Below are positions 44,867 through 51,805 of a DNA stretch of 64,000 nucleotides, piece after piece; within the stretch, counting starts at the first letter, position 1; every line of letters begins with the position of its first letter. The DNA is from Thaumasiovibrio sp047250365. Lineage in GTDB: Bacteria > Pseudomonadota > Gammaproteobacteria > Enterobacterales > Vibrionaceae. A model generated the notes under the pieces. The model saw nothing but the letters and a program-made list of their open reading frames with translations, ran no database searches and was not told the origin of the DNA. Both the position numbers and the translations under genes were made by a program. The stretch is taken from contig NZ_JBLBVL010000003.1 of NCBI RefSeq assembly GCF_047250365.1, positions 310,001 through 374,000 of the forward strand. The letters are read 5' to 3'.

Positions 44867-45208
44867 ATGATATGGTTTAATACCGGAATTTACTTTTTGT
44901 TATGGTCATTTGGTCTTTGGGTTGGTTTTATTGTTTATGGATTAGTGTTGTTGCATGCTAGTAAATATAATAAGACAATGAAAAATACCATTGCATTAAT
45001 AGTGTATCTTACATTTGCATGTTTCCTTTTTTCACCTTTAGCCATAGCATTAACTTATAACGTTGATTGGCTAATAAAGTTCAATAATAATAATCTTTAT
45101 ATGATTTACGTTATCGTTCTATACTTATCATCTGCAGTTCCAGGGGGACGTTATTTTAAATTGAAGTATTTAGATAGGTTGAAGTCAAGGGTTTTTTTTA
45201 AAGAGTGA
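44867..45208 (+). CDS. Membrane protein, possible immunity protein
   Basis: A 113-residue protein with three hydrophobic segments (near residues 5-30, 40-62 and 75-95), AAGGAG ahead of the ATG. Membrane immunity proteins often accompany pore-forming or lipid-targeting tips; the toxin here is gone except for a short remnant. Function unproven. Confidence 0.5.
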   Translation: MIWFNTGIYFLLWSFGLWVGFIVYGLVLLHASKYNKTMKNTIALIVYLTFACFLFSPLAIALTYNVDWLIKFNNNNLYMIYVIVLYLSSAVPGGRYFKLKYLDRLKSRVFFKE

Positions 45209-45452
45209 TGTAATTCATAATAAGTGTAATGGCTCAGGTGCTAATCATCCTGAATAATAATCTGACAAAATAGAGTTTTTTGTATGTGTCAAATTGGCTT
45301 GAAGATGAAGGATTGAGTGCCTGAAATAAGTCGTATTAAAAGTGCATACCGCCGTATCATTGAAGATGGTTTAAATCATCGCTCTGATATCTGTTATGAA
45401 CAGTGAGATAACCCTATATCGATTCAATAATGCTTAACGATTGTGAGTGTTT
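45209..45452. other. Gap with no recognised gene
   Basis: About 240 bases of low coding quality. A short frame near 45315-45400 might be another tip remnant, but I cannot support it. Confidence 0.35.
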
Positions 45453-45743
45453 ATGGTGATGAAATCTAAGTGTGTTCGTTTCTATATTAATATCAGTGGC
45501 GTCATATTTTTCTCTTTGGCGGTTAGTTTTGTTGCTTTGTTGATTATTGATGTGTGTGGGGTTGGCTTGTTCCCTCCACAGGCTATTGATAAAATCAGTT
45601 GGTTGGGTAAGGTTTTTGTGGTTTTCTTTCCAATACCTTTATTGCTTTATAATTTATATAAAGGCACCATTACTTGGCCTAGATTTGCGTTTGCAATAGT
45701 TGTTTTAGCTCTATTGGCTTGGCGCTTTAAAATATGTGGCTAG
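45453..45743 (+). CDS. Small membrane protein, possible immunity protein
   Basis: A 96-residue protein with two or three hydrophobic segments (VIFFSLAVSFVALLIIDV and a second after residue 45). ATG 45453 is chosen; ATG 45459 and GTG 45447 are in the same frame. It stands just before Rhs fragment D. Function unknown. Confidence 0.5.
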   Translation: MVMKSKCVRFYINISGVIFFSLAVSFVALLIIDVCGVGLFPPQAIDKISWLGKVFVVFFPIPLLLYNLYKGTITWPRFAFAIVVLALLAWRFKICG

Positions 45744-45795
45744 AGTGGATTTACCCTATGTTTAAGTTCTTCCCTCAGGCAGAAGCGTTGTCACA

Positions 45796-46572
45796 TGGGG
45801 AACAGCGCCATGGTATCAAACAACACAGCGCGGCGCGGGTGGTGGCTTTTACCAACATGATCATTTAGGTGCGCCGTTTTTAATGGCCAGAAGCAGTGGT
45901 GAAGTGCTGTGGCAAGGGATGTATGATGCCTTTGGTGACGTCACTGAAACCGTGACTCACACGCCAAACAACATCCGTTTTCCGGGCCAGTGGTTAGACA
46001 GAGCAACAGGGTTACACCAGAACTATTTCCGAGACTATAACCCTGCCTTTGGACGCTATGTGCAAAGAGATCCAATTGGGTTGTTGGGTGGGGTGAATGT
46101 TTATGGGTATGGGGAACAAAAGCCCACTAAGTTCATTGACCCGACAGGGGAACTGGCAATACTTGCGCCTATTGTTCCAATAGGCAATTGGATTGGAGCG
46201 AATTGGGGAGTAATTGGTGCTGGTGTGGCTGCTGGCGCAATTATGTCGATGCCTGATGATAGTAGTGATGATGAAAACAATTGTAGTGCACCTGGTACAC
46301 CATCGGTGGACCCTGATTGCGATGAAATTAATAGGAAAGTTCAGGAAACAAAACCAAGTCTTTGGGGCTTTGGTAAAGGCAGGGCAAAATGCTTATCAAG
46401 TATGTCTCGTATTGAGTTAGCCACGAGAAAAGCTTTGTGGTTAGAACATGCAAAAGCGAGATCCAGAAGTATTGATAAGTGTTGGCATGGTGGAGATGAA
46501 ACTCATCAACAGCAAACTGCCGACGCATGGAGGAATGTATCTAGATGTGCCAATCTCTTAAGACAACTATAA
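45796..46572 (+). pseudogene. Rhs core fragment D with toxin-like C-terminal tip 3
   Basis: The longest and best preserved fragment, open for 258 codons. It shows the Rhs repeats WGTAPWYQTTQ, FYQHDHLGAPFLMARSSGE and MYDAFGDVTETVTHTPNNI, then RYVQRDPIGLLGGVNVYGYG and DPTGE. The tip (last 105 residues) has spaced cysteines and a GGDETH motif: KCLSSMSRIELATRKALW, then DKCWHGGDETHQQQ. An ATG at 45883 might allow expression of a short product, but no secretion domain is present. I recognise the general look of small nuclease tips but not the family. Confidence 0.82.
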
Positions 46573-47086
46573 CTCAGGCGTATTACTATCGTGAAAAACC
46601 AGTAGTGTGGTTTGAAGGTAGTCATATTTCGGAAGACGATATTCTAGAAATTGAAGCTTTGAAATCCATAGATTTCAGAAGTACTGGAAAAATGCTAGAC
46701 ACTTGCGCAAGTGGATTTGCTTGTTTGAGCCCACATGCTTTTTGTTACTGCCTTCAATTTGTGATGTGTATTAGTTTTAGGGATAAATGTGATAGCTTTA
46801 TTGTTACTGCCTTCAATTTGTGATGTGTATTAGTTTTAGGGATAAATGTGATAGCTTTATTGTTGTTGATTCAATTATAAGTATGCTGGATAGAAGCGAC
46901 GATATAGAAACTTGGGACAGTTACTTCTTCGAGCGTTGGACGTTGTTAGAGTTGGACGAGTTAGATGCTGTTATTGCGTGGGTTCTATGGTTAATTGAGT
47001 TAGAGGACTCTTCTTTTTCGTCAAGTGAGCTAACAAGAGCTTTTGATACACTAGGGCTTTTAAGGGATCTTATACTATTACAGTAG
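46545..47086 (+). pseudogene. Immunity-like gene for tip 3, split by a 59-bp tandem duplication
   Basis: Two frames are present: 46545-46823 and 46820-47086. A 59-bp unit at 46742-46800 is repeated exactly at 46801-46859; because 59 is not divisible by three, the second copy shifts the frame. Removing one copy joins the parts into one 160-residue acidic protein, running FRDKCDSFIV directly into VDSIISMLDRSDD. The gene overlaps the tip 3 stop by 28 bp, as an immunity gene would. The toxin-like tip beside it is unbroken. Confidence 0.85.
46742..46859 (+). repeat. Exact 59-bp tandem duplication
   Basis: Unit begins TTGTTACTGCCTTCAATTTG and occurs twice without a mismatch. It could contract by slippage or recombination and so restore the reading frame. 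Confidence 0.96.
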
Positions 47087-47218
47087 GTGTGCATACAACT
47101 ATTCTTGGACCTATAACTAGCTCTTACTGGCAATTATTTGGGTGCTTTTATAGCGCGATAAAAACACCCACTAGGCCAAGCAACCAAAGTCTCGCAGGTC
47201 AATAAAGAGGGGGGAGAA

Positions 47219-47391
47219 GTTTAACGACCCAACTGATTTACAATCGCAGCGCCCAACCGGAAGTGATTAAGGATCCATTGCAACGCACCTCACAAGTGAT
47301 TTACGACGCCCTGGGGCGCGTTGCGGTCGAGATTGAGATGTGTCTAGGCTGGGCATATGACAGAAATTCAGAATACACGCAATGCAATTAG
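47219..47391 (+). pseudogene. Rhs YD-repeat fragment E with a short tip end
   Basis: A frame without start that holds a YD-repeat of the Rhs body: YNRSAQPEVIKDPLQRTSQV followed by YDALGRVAVEIE. This region normally lies upstream of the parts seen in fragments A-D. It passes abruptly into about 16 codons ending NSEYTQCN, which overlap the next ORF by 10 bp, so a deletion seems to have joined Rhs body to the tail of a toxin tip. Confidence 0.75.
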
Positions 47392-47783
47392 GAAACTTGA
47401 AGATTGGATTTAAGCTAACTGTGGTGAGCAATGTGATTAATCAAAGTGGAAAAAGGTTAGAAAGTATATTGCGAAACTTTGCTGAACTACCAGAGTACAG
47501 TGAAGTGCCTTTACCATCGCTTAACTCAAAAAGTTTGTTTGGCAATTATCCAATCAATATTGCGGCAACACGTGGACTCATTGGTGAGGTTTCTATTTTG
47601 CTGGAAAATGGCGCAGATATTAGTGCTAAAGGAGAGCATGGATACACGCCACTCCATGATGCAGTGGAACAAGGGCATATCGAGATAGTGAAATTGCTAG
47701 TTGATCGTGGTGCAAGTATTGCTGTCATGAACAATGATGGTATTACACCAATTGAACTAGCAAAACTGTTGAATGAGACATAG
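47382..47783 (+). CDS. Ankyrin-repeat immunity-like protein (fragment E)
   Basis: A 133-residue protein with ankyrin repeats YPINIAATRGLIGEVSILL, GYTPLHDAVEQGHIEIVKLL and a third starting GITPIELAKLL. It overlaps the preceding tip remnant by 10 bp, the same overlap as the ankyrin gene at 43749, and resembles that protein in build. It is probably the immunity gene of a lost toxin. Confidence 0.75.
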   Translation: MQLGNLKIGFKLTVVSNVINQSGKRLESILRNFAELPEYSEVPLPSLNSKSLFGNYPINIAATRGLIGEVSILLENGADISAKGEHGYTPLHDAVEQGHIEIVKLLVDRGASIAVMNNDGITPIELAKLLNET

Positions 47784-47923
47784 AATATGTCGCTTTCTTA
47801 GCAGTCTACGATAACCGGGTAGATTAGATTGAATATGCTGAACCATTTTGTGGTACTGGTCTGTGTCTCTAAAGTGTATGAGTTGCAGCAAATGCGCTCA
47901 TTAACTTTTTTCAGCTTAAACGC

Positions 47924-47952
47924 AAAAATCCCGCTCGATGAGCGGGATTTTT
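47924..47952 (-). terminator. Terminator of the tRNA-Val operon
   Basis: AAAAATCCCGCTC and GAGCGGGATTTTT form a perfect stem with T runs on both strands, 8 bp beyond the last tRNA. It can stop transcription from both sides. Confidence 0.93.
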
Positions 47953-47960
47953 GTTTGAAG

Positions 47961-48036
47961 TGGTGGGCGATACCGGGCTCGAACCAGTGACCCCCTCCTT
48001 GTAAGGGAGGTGCTCTCCCAACTGAGCTAATCGCCC
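47961..48036 (-). tRNA. tRNA-Val (anticodon UAC)
   Basis: A 76-nt gene with encoded CCA. The acceptor GGGCGAT pairs with ATCGCCC; the anticodon loop CTTACAA carries TAC; the T arm has GGTTCGAGCC; discriminator A. Confidence 0.96.
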
Positions 48037-48084
48037 GAATAATCGCGTTGGGATTCTCTTGCGAGAGGTGCGATTATTGGAATT

Positions 48085-48161
48085 TGGTGGGTCTAGGCAG
48101 ACTCGAACTGCCGACCCCTACCATGTCAAGGTAGTACTCTAACCAACTGAGCTATAGACCC
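48085..48161 (-). tRNA. tRNA-Val (anticodon GAC), copy 2
   Basis: A 77-nt gene with CCA. The acceptor GGGTCTA pairs with TAGACCC; the anticodon stem CTACC/GGTAG encloses TTGACAT, which places GAC at positions 34-36. Discriminator A suits valine. Confidence 0.94.
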
Positions 48162-48213
48162 AAATTCTGTTTTTTAACGTCTGCCTTCAGATTATAAAAT
48201 CTAAAGGAAACGT

Positions 48214-48290
48214 TGGTACGACCGAGTGGATTCGAACCACCGACCCCCACCATGTCAAGGTGGTGCTCTAACCAACTGAGCTACGGTCGT
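48214..48290 (-). tRNA. tRNA-Val (anticodon GAC), copy 1
   Basis: A 77-nt gene with CCA. The acceptor ACGACCG pairs with CGGTCGT; the anticodon stem CCACC/GGTGG encloses TTGACAT with GAC. It is first in the transcript. Very like E. coli valV/valW in the D and anticodon arms. Confidence 0.94.
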
Positions 48291-48314
48291 ATTAAGTGCC
48301 CTAAAGCGACACGA

Positions 48315-48343
48315 ATAATAATTACTCTTGGGTTTGCTTGCAA
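48315..48343 (-). promoter_or_regulatory. Promoter of the tRNA-Val operon
   Basis: On the minus strand TTGCAA and TATTAT are spaced 17 bp apart. A GC-rich stretch follows the -10 box, which lies 24 bp before the first tRNA. Confidence 0.8.
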
Positions 48344-48519
48344 GTACTCAAAGGCTTATTTATGCAAATTGATTGTCAAGTGACTGAATTTGATTCATTT
48401 TGATTAAAATATGCTCATTTGCCGCGTTTAATATCGCGACGATTCGTCGCTCAGTAAGATGGCAGCTAGGGTTATGGGGATGAGGTGGAGTTGTATAGCG
48501 CATACAGGTAGGTACCGTG

Positions 48520-48831
48520 ATGAAATTACAGCAAAGTGATTTACGTACCCAGACACTCGAATGGATACAACGCGATCCACAGCTAGCAATACAGCAAGAA
48601 CTTCAGCGGCTGCTCGATGATGAAAATATCCAAGGGTTGGTAAAACAAGGCTTAGATAGCGTTAATATGAAGAAGCCGAGTATCAATATTACTCGGCTTA
48701 ATAAGTGCTCTCATATAGAGCGTATATCGTTAACAGCAACTTTGTTGCCACCGAGGTTTTGCAGATTACCGCCTATTAACCATTCGCTTATATTGGTGTC
48801 GTCGCCCTCGTATGGTGATTCCCATACGTAG
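48520..48831 (+). pseudogene. Short ORF, probable truncated gene start
   Basis: AGGTAGG precedes ATG 48520. The first 45 residues look like a real protein start (TQTLEWIQRDPQLAIQQELQR and so on). They remind me of the start of phosphosugar mutases of the phosphomannomutase type, where an acidic helix precedes the substrate domain, but that is uncertain. After about 48665 the frame runs through a hairpin and into the opposite-strand PTS operon end, so the tail is not native. It looks like a gene cut off by insertion or deletion. Confidence 0.45.
48673..48699 (-). terminator. Hairpin downstream of the PTS operon
   Basis: AAGCCGAGTA and TACTCGGCTT form a perfect stem 67 bp beyond the last PTS-operon gene. 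The T run is weak. Confidence 0.65.
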
Positions 48832-49656
48832 GATGTTTTCTGGTACGGCAAGACCGCCGTAGCCGCCATCGCCAATGTGAACGATGTCAGCACCTGCAGA
48901 CTTTGATGCCATTGCCACTTTCTCTATGAAACTTTCTGTTGCGCCTTCTTGAGAGGTTCCAATGGCAAGCATTCCAAGCATTTTAGACTCATGAACCTTT
49001 TGCATCATTTGTGCGGCGAGCTCTGGAGTGACACCAGGGGTGGTATAGGGTGCAGGGAACATCATGATGTCGGCACCAGCAGCAGCAAACTGGTCAATGA
49101 CGTCCAAGTTATAGTCATTGCCAATACCACCACCATGCATTTTGCCCGCAATGATAACGATGTCTTCTGAAACCGCTCTGGCAAGGCGAATGGCACTTAA
49201 AATGGTCTCTTGCGATACACATTTACCCGGGTTTCCCGTAAGCATGATGTAGTCAAGCCCATGCTCAATCGCAGCAAGAATAGTGTCTGAACTGACTGCT
49301 CGACCCGGTGGAATATCCGTGAACCCTTCAGGAACGGGTTCAAGGTTGCAACCCATCAAACGTCCGGTTAACTTTTTGAGCTCAGCAACCGTAAAGTGAT
49401 CCTTCACACCATGATTTCCGGCACCGTTGACTTCTGCTCTTGGTGAAAACAGATCCAGGCAGTTAAGCGTGATCATGTCGGCACCAAAACCGGCTGCAAA
49501 TTCAGCACCAGAGACAAGATCAACGGGCGGCTCAGCAGAGACGACGTTTTCAACCATTAAGGTTCTGCCTTCAGAGCGAGCAATACAGTCGACGATATCG
49601 CTTCGCTTCATTGACCTAACGTCCTCTGCGGTTAAATCAAAAATTCTTTTTTTCAT
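48766..49656 (-). CDS. DUF7916-type protein (TIM-barrel, PTS-associated)
   Basis: A 296-residue protein with TIM-barrel features: a run of beta-strand/loop units such as GADMITLNCLDLFSPR, DYIMLTGNPGKC, IVIIAGKMHGGGIG and ADIVHIGDGGYGG. Similar proteins lie in PTS operons and are variously labelled phosphonomutase or haloacid dehalogenase-like; the reaction is unknown. The position, 4 bp after EIIA, suggests it acts on the imported sugar phosphate or regulates the system. Confidence 0.68.
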   Translation of the reverse strand: MKKRIFDLTAEDVRSMKRSDIVDCIARSEGRTLMVENVVSAEPPVDLVSGAEFAAGFGADMITLNCLDLFSPRAEVNGAGNHGVKDHFTVAELKKLTGRLMGCNLEPVPEGFTDIPPGRAVSSDTILAAIEHGLDYIMLTGNPGKCVSQETILSAIRLARAVSEDIVIIAGKMHGGGIGNDYNLDVIDQFAAAGADIMMFPAPYTTPGVTPELAAQMMQKVHESKMLGMLAIGTSQEGATESFIEKVAMASKSAGADIVHIGDGGYGGLAVPENILRMGITIRGRRHQYKRMVNRR

Positions 49657-49660
49657 AAAC

Positions 49661-50002
49661 TCACCCTTTTTGATTTAGCTTGTCGTGGATAGCGATAATT
49701 TCATTGGCTAAATCACGACAGAGCATAGCGGTCATAATATGATCTTGAATGTGAGTTAAGATTAAAGTCATGGATACTTTACCTTTTCCTTCATCAAAAC
49801 CGATTAGTGATGTTTGTGTGCGATGCACTTCGACTAACAAGTGATCGGCTTGCGCTATCATTTTATTGGCGTTGTCGATGTCCCCGTTTCGCGCTTGAAT
49901 CATCGCTTCCATAATGACTGAGCGAGCTTCGCCAGCCGTGCAAAGTAGAGACATCAAAAACTCTTCGGTGATGTCTTCTTGGCTTGAGATTTCTACATTC
50001 AT
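49661..50002 (-). CDS. PTS EIIA component, lactose/cellobiose family
   Basis: A 113-residue helical protein. The phospho-accepting histidine is His84 in LTHIQDHIMT, with the metal-binding Asp87. It receives phosphate from HPr and passes it to EIIB. It lies 14 bp after EIIC. Confidence 0.92.
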   Translation of the reverse strand: MNVEISSQEDITEEFLMSLLCTAGEARSVIMEAMIQARNGDIDNANKMIAQADHLLVEVHRTQTSLIGFDEGKGKVSMTLILTHIQDHIMTAMLCRDLANEIIAIHDKLNQKG

Positions 50003-50016
50003 ATTGTTTGGTTACC

Positions 50017-51348
50017 TTAGGCTTTTACTGGTTTACCCGTTGCAATTGTTGTTTCCTCTTCACCTTGTTGTTCAGCTAGCAGTTGATTTTCATGCATCTT
50101 GAAGAATGGGTAATAGATGACAACACTTACCAATACACAAAGTGCAACGACGAAAGCAGCAGTACTTGAGTTGGTTGCAATAATGGCTCCTATTGGTGCT
50201 GGCATAGTCCAAGGTGGTAACGCAACAATTTTAGAGACGATCTCGGTTTTAAAGGCTAGCCAAACAATACAAGTGTTGACGATGGGTGATAGCATCCATG
50301 GAATGAAATAGTTAACATTCATCACGATTGGTGTACCGAATATGACGGGCTCATTAATATTAAAGGTACCTGGAATAATTGACATTTTACCAATGGTGCG
50401 AAGATGGGCAGCCTTAGAGCGCATCATGAGAACAACAAAGCCCCAGGTACCGCCAGCTCCGCCAACAAAGATAAAGAAGTCTAGAAGAGGGTTGACGAAA
50501 ATTTTCGGCAACTCAGCACCTGTTGCTAATGCCTCCTGATTAAGTCCTAGATTTATCATGAAGATTGGGTAGAGAATACCGGTAACTACGACAGATGAAC
50601 CGTGAATACCCGCAAACCAGAGCAGCTGAATAACGATAACCGCGATTAGACACGCAAAGAACGAGTCTGATGCAGAAACTAGTGGCTTGAATAATTCCAT
50701 GATGGCAGATGGCAGGTTGAGATCGTATTGAGCTAAGAATACGTTTATTGACACTACAATTGCTGCAATCAATGCTACTGGGATGAGCAAATCGAATGAT
50801 GCCGAAATCTTAGGCGGAACGGCTTCTGGAAGTTTTAGGCGGATGTTTTTATCTCGCAAAAAGCGTTGCAACTCAGGAGTAAGTAGACCTGCCAAGATAG
50901 CCGTAAAGGCGCCAGTGCCGCCCATGTAAGCGATTGGCATTATGCCGCCCATTTCGATAAATTGCACTGGGGCAACTGCAAGTAAAAAGGTATACATGGA
51001 TAGCAAGCCAGAGTTTAACGCGCGTAGACCGTATGATTCCGCTAAGCTAAAACCGATGCTAAATGAAGCATACAAGGCGAATATACCCATGCTTATCTGG
51101 AACGGGGCTAGAATATTGCCCATACCGATCATTTCAACCAAGCTGGCCCAGCCATCCAAGAAGAGGTTGCTATTTTCTGTTGTGGGGGGGAAGGCGAGTA
51201 CAAGAAGCAGCGAGCCAACGATTAAGAACGGCATTGTTGCGACAAAGCCATCTTTAATTGCATTAATATGGCGTTGTGCTGAGACTTGACCTGCTATGGG
51301 AGAAACAACGTTCTCCACGAAGGTCATTAATTTATCAAAGATAGCCAT
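50017..51348 (-). CDS. PTS EIIC permease, lactose/cellobiose family
   Basis: A 443-residue membrane permease of the CelB/ChbC type with about ten hydrophobic segments. The start (FVENVVSPIAGQVSAQRHI) and the substrate region GTFNINEPVIFGTPIVMN near residue 325 are characteristic. It imports and phosphorylates a beta-linked disaccharide. The operon also has a chitin-binding secreted protein upstream, so chitobiose or a related sugar is possible. It starts 1 bp after EIIB stops. Confidence 0.92.
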   Translation of the reverse strand: MAIFDKLMTFVENVVSPIAGQVSAQRHINAIKDGFVATMPFLIVGSLLLVLAFPPTTENSNLFLDGWASLVEMIGMGNILAPFQISMGIFALYASFSIGFSLAESYGLRALNSGLLSMYTFLLAVAPVQFIEMGGIMPIAYMGGTGAFTAILAGLLTPELQRFLRDKNIRLKLPEAVPPKISASFDLLIPVALIAAIVVSINVFLAQYDLNLPSAIMELFKPLVSASDSFFACLIAVIVIQLLWFAGIHGSSVVVTGILYPIFMINLGLNQEALATGAELPKIFVNPLLDFFIFVGGAGGTWGFVVLMMRSKAAHLRTIGKMSIIPGTFNINEPVIFGTPIVMNVNYFIPWMLSPIVNTCIVWLAFKTEIVSKIVALPPWTMPAPIGAIIATNSSTAAFVVALCVLVSVVIYYPFFKMHENQLLAEQQGEEETTIATGKPVKA

Positions 51349-51349
51349 G

Positions 51350-51670
51350 CTACACCTCTTCCTTGGTTGAGTTATAAAGTTCTATTGCTTGATTTAAGAT
51401 AACGTCGCCTTTCATCATGCCGTAGTTAGACATGTCAATAAGGCCACAGCTTTTACCGCACTCTTCTGCGCGAGCTTTGAACTCTGCAAATTTGAATCTA
51501 ACTTGAGGGGCAACAAGGCATACATCATTCTCTGCCAAACAAGATTCAAATTCCGACATAGAGTAAGCGTTGATAGTGCATTCAATGTCGCGTTTTTCCG
51601 CTTCGTTTCGCATTTTGTTCACAAGCATGCTGGTAGACATGCCAGCTGAGCAGCATAGAAATATTTTCAT
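51350..51670 (-). CDS. PTS EIIB component, lactose/cellobiose family
   Basis: A 106-residue protein. The phosphorylated cysteine is Cys7 in FLCCSAGMSTSMLV. ATG 51670 has AAGGAG ahead of it; an upstream in-frame start at 51694 is not needed. It is the first gene of the four-gene operon. Confidence 0.92.
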   Translation of the reverse strand: MKIFLCCSAGMSTSMLVNKMRNEAEKRDIECTINAYSMSEFESCLAENDVCLVAPQVRFKFAEFKARAEECGKSCGLIDMSNYGMMKGDVILNQAIELYNSTKEEV

Positions 51671-51688
51671 GGTATTGCTCCTTGAAAG

Positions 51689-51750
51689 AAGCACGCGACA
51701 TACACTTAAATTTGAGTAGTGACACTCAGACTCTTATGATGCGCGTGCTT
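51689..51750. repeat. Inverted repeat ahead of the PTS operon
   Basis: AAGCACGCG at 51689-51697 and CGCGTGCTT at 51742-51750 are perfect 9-bp arms 44 bp apart, between the secreted-protein stop and the EIIB start. It may fold in the leader RNA or bind a regulator. Confidence 0.55.
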
Positions 51751-51805
51751 GGGGGGATTATGTTTTTTAAGTAGCGCTAATGCCCTAAACACGTGTCTTA
51801 CTTTA

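Noticed and set aside
46742..46859. The two 59-bp copies as a CRISPR-like repeat
   Set aside because: The copies are directly adjacent with no spacer; this is a simple tandem duplication in a coding frame.
48085..48290. tRNA-Asp reading of the two tRNAs with GTC-like letters in the loop
   Set aside because: With a seven-base loop TTGACAT the anticodon at positions 34-36 is GAC, not GTC. Discriminator A and the similarity to valV/valW confirm valine.
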